A stretch of DNA of 64,000 bases from Caenorhabditis elegans (Eukaryota > Nematoda > Chromadorea > Rhabditida > Rhabditidae). Location of the stretch: the NCBI RefSeq assembly GCF_000002985.6, contig NC_003281.10, positions 6,076,001 to 6,140,000 of the forward strand. Direction: 5' to 3'. The notes under the pieces are model-generated. The model saw only the letters and a list, made by a program, of their open reading frames with translations. It was not told the origin of the DNA and ran no database searches. Of the stretch, positions 1 to 12,905 are shown in pieces. Position 1 is the stretch's first letter. Each line of letters opens with the position of its first letter. The translations under genes and the position numbers were made by a program.

Positions 1-683
1 AAAGAAAAGGCTGGCGAATCGAAAAATAAATAAATAAATTCGCTTTTGCTTCCCACCTCTCGTTTTGCCTGTCAATTCTGAGTTTTGTTCCGCGGCCCCG
101 TTCATTTTGATTTATTTGTTCGATTTCTTAAAAATCATTCTCAAATCACTACCTCCTCGCTTTTATCGAAAAAGTCGTGATTCTTTTCCGGATTGCTTTT
201 TCGTTATTTTATTTTCTAGCTAGATTTGTTTCTTTTTTTTTAAAAGTTTTCACTCGGTTTTCAGAAACAGCTCAGCCGTGGGTATCGAAAATTTTTGTCC
301 AAATGACCAATAGTCCAAAGGTTTGTAGATCAAACTTTCTTTGTTATAAGGAGCACCGTTTTTTTATTCTACTAGTCTATTTTTTAACATTTTTTCACCA
401 CGAATTTAGAAAATCAGGTCAACATCTAAAAGAGCACAGAGAAGCGAGAGTGTCTAGCTTTTCTACGATCTCTCTCCCTCTCTCTAAAGTTCTCATCTTC
501 AAAGACAATTTATAAATCAAACTCCATCAACTTATAATATGTGTCCTAGCATATACTATTAGAATTAGTAAAACATTTTCCCAATTCATTTTGTATTCAA
601 AAACCTGCTTTCACTTCTTCTTCTCCTCTACCATTCTTTTCTTTTTTCCCAACCACCTCCACATTCAAATCGTTTTGCGCATA
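1..683 (+). promoter_or_regulatory. Upstream region of the AT-hook gene
   Basis: This stretch is AT-rich with a CT-rich block at about 608-660 directly before the proposed start at 684, as is common for worm promoters and 5' leaders. An exon-like piece lies at 265-320: a ttttcag acceptor, an open frame ending ATG ACC AAT AGT CCA AAG, then a gtttgt donor. Its phase 0 exit would fit the exon at 6165 but not the one at 4563. It could be an alternative first exon or part of a gene lying to the left. No promoter element can be named. Confidence 0.35.
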
Positions 684-3600
684 ATGAAAAAATGGCTGAA
701 GAAACAGAGAAATAGTGTACGAGACGAAGAGATGCAGACCGCATATGGGTACACATTTTTAGTGTAAATCACACTATTTATTTTACAATTTGCAATTTTC
801 GAGCGTCGTTTTTTATTTCGTCATTTTGTTTTTTGATGACAATGGGCGTTTTGTTTTAAGATATTTAGAAATTTATTTTTGTTAGAAATGTAAATGTAAT
901 TTTTTTTTTTAACTAAACCGATGACTTCGAGTTTTTGAAAATAGTGAAAAAAAAGTTAATAGAATTTTTGAATATTATTTTTCAAAAAGTCAATAGAACA
1001 TTTTAAAAAGTAGAAAATTGTACCTACATGGAAAACTTACATAGTTTGCCGAATTGTCGAGTTTAGGTCAAAGTACAATTGAAATATTTAATGCTAAAAG
1101 GCCAGTAATATATACAAATTGCCCCTGTGCATCCATCACCCATTCTCTGCCTGCATCATCATCATATTATTTAATATATACATTTATAATAAAATATAAA
1201 TATATTTATGTGTGCTCTCTCTCTCCCTTCATTCCTCTCCCATTTCCCTCCTCCCTCCAGCTATATACAACCCTATGCTGCGTCTCTTCGTCCTGCCCAC
1301 TGTCTCCCTATTTTTGTTGAAAATTTTTTTTCAACAAGCGAAATGTATAAATAATATCATATTTTTCCACTCGCCCGCACCCCGCCCCCTTCGACGCATT
1401 TTTCTCATTTTACGATTTTGAGAGAAAACATTTCTATTTATTTTCATTTTTTGTGGAAAATGTAATTGCTTTTTTTTCATTCTGTAAATTTGAGATTTAA
1501 AATTCAAAATATTTTTAATTTAATTATTTCTACTTCTTTTTCAAAAACTGTCAAGGCATTCATTTGGTAGGACGGCAAAAGGGGTGTAATTAGAAAATTG
1601 AATTTTTCAATTTCAAAAAAAAAACTTGGGAAAAAAATCTGCGGAAAGTGGTGGAGGGTAAAAACCTGTTTTTGATCTATTCAATTGATTCAATGCTGCA
1701 ATACAATAATACACAATTTTTAACTGAAAATTGTAAATAAATGTGAATGAGGAGGTTGCGGGCGCACCGGCCTTGAGAGAGGTTATGGGAGTGAAGATGA
1801 AGAAAAGTTTTATTTGATTTTCAATGTTTTAATGTTTATTATAGACCTATTTTTTAGTTTTTTATAAAAATATCCTGATTAGACTCCTCCAATTTTCTTC
1901 ATATCTTAATTTTTAAAAAGTTTCATTAAATAAAGAATCCCCGATTGCCAAAAGCCTCCTTCTGAAACTCCAAGTCTCTCCAATTCTGGCATTATTAATT
2001 TAAATGCATAAAATCAAAATTTCTGGAAAAATATATTAAAATTGGATGCACTTTTGTGCTCTTTTCCATTAATTTAACCCATTCTTTTATTTATTAGTTA
2101 TCGCCTTCTGTCGTGTGTATGTGTGTGTCCAAAACCCTTGCCTCTCTTTCTCTTTCAACCCAAAATGCGTCCATAAAATGTTTGAATGAATTAATGAAAT
2201 GGGGAGTCGTTTACTACGCTGCGTCTCCTTTAAATCACTTGATCTCTCATTTTCTCTTATATATTTCCAAATCATAAGAAATTTTGAAATATATAGAAAT
2301 TGAATGACAGAGAGAGAGAGAGAGTAAGAGTAAGAGCAGATGTTTGGCAGTCAGACAACGGGGGGACCGAGGCCCACATTAAAATTGAATGAAAAATTTC
2401 GAAAAAGAAAATTTTTATTTTGCATTCACGAGTGGTAGGGGAAAAAGAGGAAACAGCGATTAAATATATAAACATTGAAAACTTTTGGGCGGGGTTTAGT
2501 GGAGCAAGTGGGAAAGCTTATGAAGATGTTTGAATTCAGAATGTGAATTTGAACGTTTGGCCTAGAAAAACCAAAACTTCGGCCAGCGATATTTTTTCTT
2601 ATGTAGGCCAGGATCAGAGCATCCTTTTTTGCTACATGATATAAAAACCTAAACTTCGGGAACTAATTAATTTTTTTCAGCAAACCTTATCTACAGTTTT
2701 CTGGATGCAAGATCTTTATTTTTAAAAGAGCTGCCGAGTTCTAGTATTTCTAGACCACTACGTGTGGCAACATTCTTTCTCTTCCTATTTTTAGCTCTAT
2801 ATACCCCGGTTGACTTGATAGGCGAATTTAATTGAGAATTATAAATTTTCCATTTTCCAAAAAGTAAAATTCCAAATTCAAATGTTCTTTCTCCCACTCC
2901 AATATTGTAACATACAATAAAATTTAATCCTATCTCTCTTTCCTCTGTGCTTTCCATAACCTCTCTTCCATTTTGCCCGTTGGTGGCAGGCGATGGGCGG
3001 GTTTGACATCGTCCTTTAAGAATAATAAAATGTGTCATTTGGTGCCCTCTTTATCTCTATTTCTCTATTCCTCTCTAACTCTCGTTTACAAAACGCCACC
3101 TGCTCTCTCTTTCTCTTCATTTGACCCCTCTACTCCCAACACCCAAACAGACACCATCCTTTGTTCCGTTTTTTTTGGTTTTTTGATGGTGGACAGTGGT
3201 GATGGACATTTCGTTTTACTCCATGTTTTATTTTATTCTAATGTGCTATGTGTGCAACCAACATCTGCCTTCCACCGGTATAATGAGATTTTGACTAGGG
3301 AAGGGTCAACTCATGGTCACGTTGGCGACTCTTTTGGGACTTTTGAGTGAACATTTCTAAATTGTAGATTTTTCGCTATGGCCAGTTGTCAACCCTAAAA
3401 ATTGGGATTTTCATGGTTTTTAAGGTACTGTTTTTTTCATGCAATATTTCAAATTCAATTATCTACAAACAAAAATATTTTCTGGAAAATATTCAACTGA
3501 AAAGCCAGCTGATATTTTCCAGCATTTTGTCAGTTGATAACTTTTTTCTAGCATCACAAAGTTATGATAATTTAAAGACTCTCCACACTTCCAACAGAGG

Positions 3601-6600
3601 TAGCAAAGAAACGAAAAGCTCTCGCTCAATAGGGTGCTGAGAAGCTAGACTCTGCACTCTCTTTGCAATTCCAGTTAGGAAATTTATAACTAACTAAAAA
3701 TTGGCAAAAAATATTTTAATATTCTGAATTTATAACGAACTTTTGGCTTCTGGGGTAGTCACTTTGAAAGCTACATTTTGACGCGCCTTTTTTAAACGCC
3801 TTTTCGAAAATTTTATTTCAAAATTCGTTTAGTCTTCAGAATACAATATGATTCTGACATTTTTGGCAGAAAATTACATTTTTCACACTCCGTGGGAGGT
3901 CTATAAATTCGTTTTATGTTAATCGTGGCCAGTTAAAATTTTCAGCGCGTGCGCCTTGAAACTTTATTTTTCAAAAAAAAAACTTTTCCCCCCGATTACG
4001 CCTTCCCCAATTCTCGCCTATTTTGTTACACAAATTTAATTAAAATTTTTTCTAAAATTTTCATTATTTTCTCTTTCCCTCTCTCTTTTTCTGCAAAACC
4101 CACCTAGAAAACAATTTATGTGAAATTAAATTGTTATTTACTGCGCAACCGGAAAAATAAAATAAAATTTAAAAATTTGTAAAATGCGAAATCAGCAATT
4201 CAAGTATCTCTCTCCCTCTCTTTCTGGTGTCCTCGTCATCCACTACCAGCCACAAAAATAAAAAAAGAATTTCGCATTTTTTATGTGATTCAGAGAAGTG
4301 TCTCCCGTATTCGAGTACTATTTTCGAGTTTTGCAATACATCTTATCAAAAATATATGTTTTGGGGTGAAACGGGAAAATAGAAAGAGAGGGACAAGTGA
4401 GAGAGCAGAATTTAATATTTTTGATGACTTTTTCAAACAAATTTTTTTTGTTGAAAACTTTTTCCCTCACTTTTTCACATTTCTTATCATTCTTCTTCGC
4501 TTTCTCGAAATTTAATTTCATTTTTTAAACGCATTATCAATATGTTATACTTAATATTTCAGATCAACTCAGATGATGCTCCAACCGCCAACTTTAACGC
4601 CGAATGCGAATGGTGAAGAGTTCAGAGGATCCGTCAGTACAGATCGTAGTTCAGCTTCTCCTTCCAACATTGACGTGAGTTTGGATTTTCATCGTTTTGA
4701 TGTGAAAAAAGAACACTATAAAAAATTACAAGACATATAAAAAAATTTTACTGTATGTCTTTTTTCAAACTTGTTCCCATGTCTTACATATTTAAAAACT
4801 ATACATTAAGCTTGGAGAGAGGTTCAAAATTTTTGAATGTCTGAAAACCTACATGGGCGACCTCTAAAATTTCTAGACTTTAACAACAAAAAAATTGTGT
4901 TCTAAAAAAATTTCGCAGTTTCAAAGATGTAACGCAAATACATATATTACACATTTCTCAATCTTTTCTCTTGTTTTCGCACTCGTTTTGCCCGCCTCCC
5001 TCATTCATTTTCACAATTTCTCTCTCGTTTATTTTTTGCCTCAAACATCTCAAGATGATTTTTTATTTATTTCGAAGAAACTCGCAATTTCATTTTTTTC
5101 AACATTTTTGCCTCGCTCGTTAAATGTAAGAGAAATAGACATATTTTTCGATATGTATTGAAAAAATTGAGGTGAGAGTGAGAGCGATGAAAATGTGCTA
5201 ATTCAGAAGGCAAACAACTTTTTTTTTCGATATAAAATTTATGAAACATTTTTTTTCGTTTTCCATATTTAGAAGTGCTTTTGGAAAAGGTTTAGTTTTG
5301 CCTTTATGCTCACTTTGAAATAAAATTTGCCGCTGTGGGACTCTGTGGGACTCGGAACCACACATATTTTGTTTTCCCGCTCTTTCTCTCCCTTTTTTCT
5401 GTTTAACAAAACCTTTTCAAAATAAAAAAAAGAGCACAATTTTCTTTTGGTTTTTTTTTGCGTTGTCCCCACAAGAATTTTATTATTTTATTATCTACAC
5501 ATTACACGATAGAAAATAAAACGTAGCGAAAATATTATCAGTTATCGGAATCGTTAAAATTATTGAAAAATTATAGATGAAAAAAATTCTTCTTCTTTTT
5601 CTTTGATAATGATAGGAATTAACAGAAAATTTCAATTTAATGATGATTGTTAGATGCTCGCGGAGCACACGACAATTCCGTAAAAGTGCGCGAACAAACA
5701 AACAGACTGTTTTTTTTGTTGAAAAAGCGAACTTTTCCTCCTCCCCTTCTTTCAATTTGTGCTCTCAAATCATTCATTTTTCCTACAAACATAAAAAACC
5801 CAATTTCTTTCGATTTTCCGTATTTTTTATGGCGCTCTTCTAAAACCGCACTATTTCTTTTCCATTTTTTTTCAATCAAATATTTATATATTTTTTTATT
5901 TATTTTGAGAAGGAAAACGGACAGGGGGGAAGGCGAGGTGGTGGTTGAGCCAGCAGCCCGCTCCCTCTCCTGTCACAGCAGCACCCAGCCACCACATACA
6001 TACAACCCTCAATTTGAGTGAATTTGTGACCAATTTTCTAAATTTATTTGGTATTTGTTAGGTTGCTGCACGAATTGCTCGAATATAAATATATCTGATA
6101 CATGAGTTTTTGCAATTCTTATTGATCAAGCTTAAGCTCTTCTCTAATTCTGAAATATTTGTAGGAGATCATGGAAGACGATGTGAATCAGAAGGACGAG
6201 GATGAAGATCTGAACTTAGTGGATCGTGTCAGCAAGCTCGAGACAAATTTTGTATTCATTCAGCATCAGGTGAGTGAAAAACTATTAATAAATTATTTTA
6301 TTTTCTAAATCGAGAATGAAAGAAGTAGAAAAATATATTTGCACAACAATTTCGACAAGTGCAATGTGTAATGCAACAAGTCATAGGTGTCTAGTATTTA
6401 TTTTGAAAATTTCCAAAAAAAAACTCGACTAGACACAACAATAGGCTTACCGTCCGTCACACATACTATTTTTTTCGATTTTTCACCCGTGGAATTCATT
6501 TTCATTTTCATTCACAAAGTTTACATTTGACCATCTCTCTTTCCCTCTGTCGCCCTGTCTCGGGGCTCACGCATCGTATACATACCGGACAGAGGAAGCA

Positions 6601-8430
6601 GATTGAAGAAGAAGAAGTGAAGACAGCGATCGTCAAATAGTGTGTTTTGTGGGAGGAAATAGTAGAATGATCCAAAAATAAATTAAATGTCAACATTTAT
6701 TGACGCGGAAAAATGGAAAAAAAATATAATTTTATCGTGGTGTTATGAAATTTAAAATATACATGGACCCATTGAACTGTATGTTTCCAGCTATCCTCTA
6801 TCATGAACCATCTTCATGCTCCACAATGCAAGTGTACAACATGCTCCAAAGTCAACCAACCTGGAGCTGAAGAGCAGAAGAATGATACATCAGTGCTCTC
6901 GCAGCTATTCCCTAATGCTTCTGATCAGCAACTCAAGACTCTCCTCGATCTCTCGAAAATGAACAAGTTGCCATCACAAGTTGTTCACAAGGATCAACAG
7001 AACGGATCATCTTTTCTACCATCAGCAAATAAGACCTCTGAAAATCCAAAACCTATTGAACTGAAGCCTCTGAAGCTTGGACAAGGCTATCAGATGGCGA
7101 ATGGTGGAGGTGGAGGCAAGATTCATACCGAAAGACTCTCAGAACCAGCGAGAAAGCAGAGCCGGAAAGTTGGATTCCCACCACCAGTTGCTTCATATTA
7201 TCAGAGAAAGGAGAGCTCGAATCGTAAGTTCACTATACAACCACAGCGCAATCTAGAAACTCTAATTTTCAGCTTTGGTCCCGCCAACTCCATTGTCGTC
7301 CATCCCAAATCTGATTACAAATTCCAATGCAGTATCAGCCAACACTTCAACAGCTTCACCAGGACCCTCCTCGGAAGGAAGTGGTGATGATCATCTTGAG
7401 GCTCCAAATGAGGTGGCTCACATGCATTCTAGTACCGTACCAGCTACACCAACAACTCCAGGAGCCAACTTGTTCACTCAATGTAAGTAGATCCGCATGT
7501 TTTTTCTTAAATTTTTGCCAATTTCAATTATGCTAAAGGGAAGGAAATCTAACTTTAAGTAATTAGAGCAGTACTTGAATTATATTTTTTATCAATGCAA
7601 AACAAATTAATTTTTAATTTTTCAGCTATGGTCGATATGCTCAAACTGAATGCACAAAACGCTGCTCACTCGACAGGTTCTCCTGGATTCTTACGTGGAC
7701 GTGGTCGCGGACGTCCAAAGCTTATCGGAGATGAACTTGATGCTGATCTCGTTGACTACATGGTTTCCCTGAAGAACTCAGATCCACATGGTGGCCACTT
7801 CACCGCATCTCAGGCCCTGCATATGGCTCGTCAATACATACTCGAAAGAGCTCCAGGCCTTCTCGAAGAGCATGGAGGTCATGTAAAGCTGAAGCTCACC
7901 TGGGCGATGAAGTTGGTGTCGAGAATTGGGGAACGACAGCGGGAAATCGAGCTAGGACTTCCAGCCGGAACACTGTCGAATATGGGACGAAACTTGACAA
8001 ATATACCGGCTGGTGGCAATTTTATGGCTGATATGATGGCTCAGAACATCTTTTCGCAGCATATGATGATGGTGAATCAACAATTGGAAGGTGGATCTCC
8101 ACCAGCATCTTCTTCATCAACTGCCACGACATCGACAGCCACGAAGACAGTGAAGCAAGAGTCGAAAAATGGACATCAGAATGAGGAAAATTTAAATGTG
8201 AAACAAGAAGGTGAGTTGTCACGGGTTCTAGTCCAACTTCACTTGAACCTTCTCTAAAATTATAATTTTCAGCCTCCACGATGCCCGAAATAATAAATAT
8301 CAAAGAGCTCAATCTTCCATTCCTCAACAACTTCCTTGCCGAACTAAACGACAACAACTCGGGACTGATTGACGGTGAAATTGGTGCAGCAGGTCCATCC
8401 ATGGCTGCTCTTTTTGCTCCGAACGCATAA
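684..8430 (+). CDS. attf-4: AT-hook and CENP-B/Tc5-like HTH nuclear protein, probably attf-4
   Basis: Predicted DNA-binding nuclear protein. My model has seven exons: 684-748, 4563-4674, 6165-6269, 6791-7223, 7273-7482, 7626-8210 and 8273-8430. It gives 555 aa plus stop, with matching phase at all junctions. Residues 107-112 hold CKCTTC, a possible metal-binding cluster. Residues 113-308 are polar and low complexity. Residues 332-340 read RGRGRGRPK, an AT-hook. Residues 345-415 resemble the CENPB-type HTH of pogo/Tc5 transposases, including the GGHVKL and W..KLV.R positions. Codons after about 450 are Ser/Thr-rich, and the C-terminus is LFAPNA. The first intron is 3.8 kb, so the first exon is the least certain; ATGs at 4573 and 4576 could start a shorter form. 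The match to attf-4 (C05D10.1) is from memory. DNA binding is inferred from the domains. Confidence 0.85.
749..4562 (+). other. Large first intron of the AT-hook gene
   Basis: 3.8 kb of AT-rich sequence with many short simple tracts (CT-rich at about 1215-1260, GA-rich at about 2310-2336 and 4200-4225). Open frames here are short and show no family resemblance. The intron begins gtacac and ends atatttcag. I see no RNA gene. If the exon at 684-748 is wrong, this is intergenic sequence. Confidence 0.5.
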
Positions 8431-8757
8431 TTTTTAAAAACATTTTTTTGTTTTATTTTCTTGTTGTAACATTTTACTACTGAACCTCCATTCATCTCAA
8501 AACAGACCACCCGATTTTATGGGTATTTTTCGATATATTCTTATTGTCAATTACTTCTACTTTTTCCCTGTCATCACCTCTTCCTATATGTATCATTTTC
8601 TACACATAGGCATCACTTTCAACATGTTTTATACTTGCTTTTTTTTTTGATTTTCCAATTTTCCAATTTTCCGGCATCAACATTCACAAAACAAAATATG
8701 TTAACAAAATTCAAATTAACAGTATTCAAATAAATTATACAATCAAATATTTCCTTT
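8431..8757. other. Short convergent 3' region between the AT-hook and ABCG genes
   Basis: These 327 bp must hold the 3' ends of two convergent genes. For the + strand gene an AATAAA lies at 8729-8734. For the - strand gene an AATAAA (TTTATT on +) lies at 8452-8457, only about 20 bp past the other gene's stop codon. If both are used, the two 3' UTRs overlap by most of the interval. Confidence 0.55.
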
Positions 8758-11704
8758 TCAAGTATTATTATAGGAACGGATGAGAAGTGCCACGTAGGCA
8801 ATTATGCGAATTCCGATGAACATTCCAAACAGAATTGAAATATCAAAAATTTTATGCGAAGCCGAGAAATCGATCTGTAATTTTAAACCATAAAAGCTTG
8901 AACAATGAAAGTTCCACCTCGTTGTGAAAAACTTCTTTTGAGCATTATTCGATGTTCAGAAAATAAACACCAAAAAGTCTACGATTTAGTTTGGTTAAGT
9001 AATCCAACACTGAGAAACAGATTTTTTAAATGTTCCTAAATTAATTTCTAATAATCCAAAACACTAACCGATTCCAAAACTTGATGCCCATTTTTTGGGC
9101 AGCTATCCAACGCAAACGCAGTCATTGAACTATTGAAACACTCCGGAATCACTTTGATCGAATCCCATTCATTGATCGCGAGAGCTTCATAACCGTATCT
9201 AAAAGATTTGTTATTATATAACACAAATCATCATGTTTACTTGAAATAAGAGAGCGAAGAGAGCCATTTAAAGTAAGATGGAATGGCGTCAAATGTTATG
9301 AAGAATCCTCCAAACGCCATAATTGGAACTACAAAGATTGGAAGTATTGTCATGGCTACATCAGTGTTGGCAAAGATCGTTGCGACAGCGTAAGCTGAAA
9401 AGAAAAGAATGAAGCAGCTGTCATCTCACAGGTCAAACTGAGCACAGCTTACAAATGGAAATTGCCACGTTTGTAATCAAAATTGTTACCAGCGACGCGA
9501 AGCAATAGTTCCAGAAGTTAGGATAGAGCCCAGACATCCAGTAGACAATTGTATTGTATAGAATTGGAAGGATTATGTATTGAGGGAGTTCTGCAATGTT
9601 TTTCGCAAGAAAATATGCACTCGTTCGATACACTCCATTTGCATTTTCTCGGAGTACAATTGGAAGTTCTGCCGTAATAACCTGAAGATTAATTCAAATT
9701 CTGAAATTAATTGGCTGCCTGGTACCGGAACATTTGGGAATTGAAGCATAAAGTTCATATTTCGAATGTGGTTGAACATTATTCCATTTATCGATATTAT
9801 CGTAGCAGGTGTGACTGGAGTTTGGAAGAATACTATACCAGTTATAAATGCAGTTATCTATACAACAATATAAATAGTAATAAAGCAGTGACACACTTAC
9901 AAGAATTTGAAGTAACCTGACAGAAAGCAGATTTGGATCCCGGATTACTGTCAGCCAAGATCTCCAAAAAAGAGCAAGAAATTGTGTCCAAAATGATGCA
10001 TTGTAGCTGAAATTAAAAATTTCCGAAGTAATACTATTGAAGTAATACTATTGTTAAAGCATTTCTCCTATCTGTGATGTTTAAGCACCAAACAATGGAG
10101 TTCAAATCAAGATTCAAAAATGTGATAGGCAGGCAGGTAGGTGTAAATGATAGGCAGGCAGGTAGGTGTAATACTTTTGATGTCAAATTTTTCCAACTCA
10201 CTCTTGATTAAAAAACGTTTTTGTTTTCTCAGATGTATCACTTCCTGTTACAAATGACGCTGCTCGAAGTTTGTTCGCATTTCCAATTGCTAACACCGAC
10301 TGGCCCAAGTCCGTAGACAAAAATCCTTGGCGAATTTTCTTAAAACAATTTTATTGAGTTGTATATCTTTTTGATTCTCACCGAAATAGTTTTCATGGAA
10401 GTTGCTCGATCACTATCAATTACGGCCAGAGTCCTTATCAGATGATCCGCAGGATTATAGTATGCCGGGCATGGATATCCACATTTTTCAAATAACGGCA
10501 CCGCTTGATCACCTGGCCCCAAGTATATGACACGCCCACAAGCCATGAGACAGACACTGGAAGATTTATGAGTTTTGGAAGAAAATATTGCAAAAGATAC
10601 TTGTTGAAAAGAGAGTAGACATGACTGCTGGGTTGATGAATTGTGATAATAACTGTCATTCCATTATCCGCCAAACTTCTGAGAGCTTGAACAACGTGAC
10701 CTGAATTAAAATACATTTGTGCACAAAAAATTTCCTAAATTGTAAAAAATAAGAGACATTCAGGAATTTAGTTCAAAATTTACTTTTTTTTTATCTTGAA
10801 ACTTCTATATGTAGATTATCCCACAAGAATCGAAATTTAAAAAATTACATCATCAATTGCAAGAGTTCTAGTTGTTTTCTACAAAAAAAACTCACCAGCC
10901 ATAAAAGCATCTAACCCAGATGTGGGCTCATCACAAAATAAAATCTTCGGGCATGTCAATATTTCCGATGCAAACGACAGTCGCTTCTTCTCTCCACACG
11001 AAAGACCTTTTAATTGATTTGGAATTCCTATTACTGTATCTGCACATTTCTTTAGTCCCATTTGAGTGAGTACCTGCTCGACACGTAACTGACGTTCATG
11101 ATCTGAGTAATATTGATCTCCCATTCGGAGTCGAGCCATGAATTGAAGATGTTCACGAGCAGTCATTGTTCCAACAAACATGTCATGTTGTTGGACAAAT
11201 GCAGACATCTGGTAAAACACTATTTTGGTTTAAAAATATTATCTCACAAACCTCTCGAATTTTCCACTTATTCGCACGTCTTCCATCAATTAATATGGAT
11301 CCTTGAACGTCTAGATTTGTCAAATTCCTCGAAGTTAGCACATTCATTAGTGTCGTTTTTCCAGCTCCACTACTTCCCAAAATCGCTAAAAGTTTTCCAG
11401 ACTCTGCCATTCCAGAGACATTATGTAAAATTTCTTTGACTCGGCGTTTTGGCATATTGTTGCGAAATCGATCTACGAAGTTGGTGGGTTTCGTTTCAGG
11501 TCCTGTGACGTTGAGAGATGACCAGTAAAGATTGCAGCTAAAACATTGAAAAAAAATTATTATCATACATTCAACTTGTAATTTTCTACTTTAACCAAAT
11601 CTCAAAAAAGTAACAAACCCTTCTGGAACAACCGGTTGTATGCCCGTCTGCTGATGCTTCAATAGCTCCAACTGATCATCATTCATCATTTCTGCTAACA
11701 TCAT
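8758..11704 (-). CDS. wht-1: ABCG (White-family) half-transporter, probably wht-1
   Basis: ATP-driven membrane transporter half-molecule that should act as a dimer; its substrate cannot be read from the sequence. Twelve exons on the - strand, in order: 11704-11619, 11537-11252, 11208-10896, 10700-10601, 10556-10382, 10338-10202, 10006-9901, 9857-9726, 9681-9453, 9394-9241, 9198-9069 and 8874-8758. They total 655 codons (654 aa), a normal ABCG length. The nucleotide-binding domain comes first: Walker A GSSGAGKT at 83-90, Q-loop VQQHD at 129-133, signature LSCGE at 193-197 (usual LSGGE), Walker B ILFCDEP at 213-219, then H-loop TIHQP. The membrane domain follows with the ABCG-typical stretch [14 protein letters not shown] and hydrophobic segments to the C-terminus. 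The start is the first ATG after a splice acceptor at 11721. Family assignment is firm. The paralogue name rests on recalled gene order. Confidence 0.93.
10123..10172. repeat. Two-copy 25-bp tandem repeat
   Basis: TGATAGGCAGGCAGGTAGGT plus five bases occurs twice head to tail (10123-10147 and 10148-10172) in the ABCG-gene intron between exons 10338-10202 and 10006-9901. The GGCAGG/GGTAGG core recurs at 17764-17812 and 23203-23224. Confidence 0.9.
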
Positions 11705-11721
11705 GTTCGAGAATAAAGAAT

Positions 11722-12905
11722 CTAAAATTAATGTTGAAATTGGAGCCTTGTGCATTAGTGTGAGTTAAGAAAGATAAAAGTAGATTTTTCACCTGGAAAT
11801 TAGTTAAAAAGTTGAGTTGAGTTGAAAGTATCAATAAGTAAAACGGAATTAAAGTCTTTTCCTATTTTTTAAAATTCTTTTTTTTTTAAATTCAATTATA
11901 GCCCACTACAAGGTAGAAACGATGTAAATTCTGATTAGAGAAAATATTTTAGAGTTTGACCTATTGGGGACTTTATCCTAAATAGTACTGCGGTCATATA
12001 AAGTATATCGTATATCGTATTCACTGACACTTCACAAGAATCTATACAATCAATCAATTGAAAAAATAAACAACAAAAACCATTTTATTTGATGACGTCC
12101 AGTAGTGAGCACTGAACACTAAACAGGTACACATTTCTTATCAGTAATTATCTTATCTCACTCATAAGTGTTTTCTTGTTTTTTTCTACAAATCTCTCAT
12201 TTTCAGATTATATTTCGAAGGGCACAGACAAATAATTAGGTTCTATGTATTATCAACTATTGGGGGAATATGAGTGGTCAAAATTTATTAAAGTTTAAAA
12301 GTACAGTTGTTTTTGAACAAATCACAGAGAAGACAAGAAAATTTGAATTTGAGCAACGCAGTCCATAGTTTTTAATTGTTTTCAGTGATTTCCGCTTGCT
12401 AAAAATTCAGAAGCTCTTACTTCTTTACTGTTCTTAAACGTTTCCAACTATTCTGAAAAAGTCTTTGAGATTTTATTAATTAATTTCCACTTAAATTAAA
12501 GAATCCCAATCCCATTCCTGGGAATTCAATTGAAAAATACGAAACCAAGTCAAGTATTTTTTTATTAGTGTTTCATTTTTTTAAAGTGGATGTTCTCCGA
12601 TATTGGGACCAAATTCATTTTTTATAGGACTTTCAGACTGAACTTTTCAAAATTTTTCAGACTGCACGTTTTAAATTGTGAAGCACGAAATATTTAATTT
12701 TATTATGTAAACGAGAATTTAAGTGTACATGGAATAATCTTACAATGATGAAAAGTAGAGAAAATGTCACCAGTTTCCGAGTTAGAAGCGTTGTTGCAAA
12801 TTATGGGAGAGTGAAGAATATTGGTTTTTGAGAAAAAAAAACAATATTTAAAGAATAAGAGCAGAATTGTAAAGCAATCTATCAATATGTAGTAACAAAT
12901 AACAA
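11722..12905. other. Intergenic region between the ABCG gene and the SAM gene
   Basis: About 1.2 kb, AT-rich, holding the 5' end of the ABCG gene and the 3' end of the SAM gene, both on the - strand. A splice acceptor (aattttag) sits at 11722-11730 just before the ABCG start; it may be an SL trans-splice site or belong to an unseen leader exon. The spacing is too wide for a typical worm operon. I see no RNA gene. Confidence 0.5.

Noticed and set aside
265..320. Exon ending MTNSPK as the first exon of the AT-hook gene
   Set aside because: Its phase does not fit the exon at 4563. It fits only if that exon is skipped, so the exon at 684-748 was preferred.
8431..12905. Operon of the SAM and ABCG genes
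   Set aside because: Same strand, but about 1.2 kb apart, wider than typical worm operon spacing, and no SL2-type U-rich spacer was recognised.
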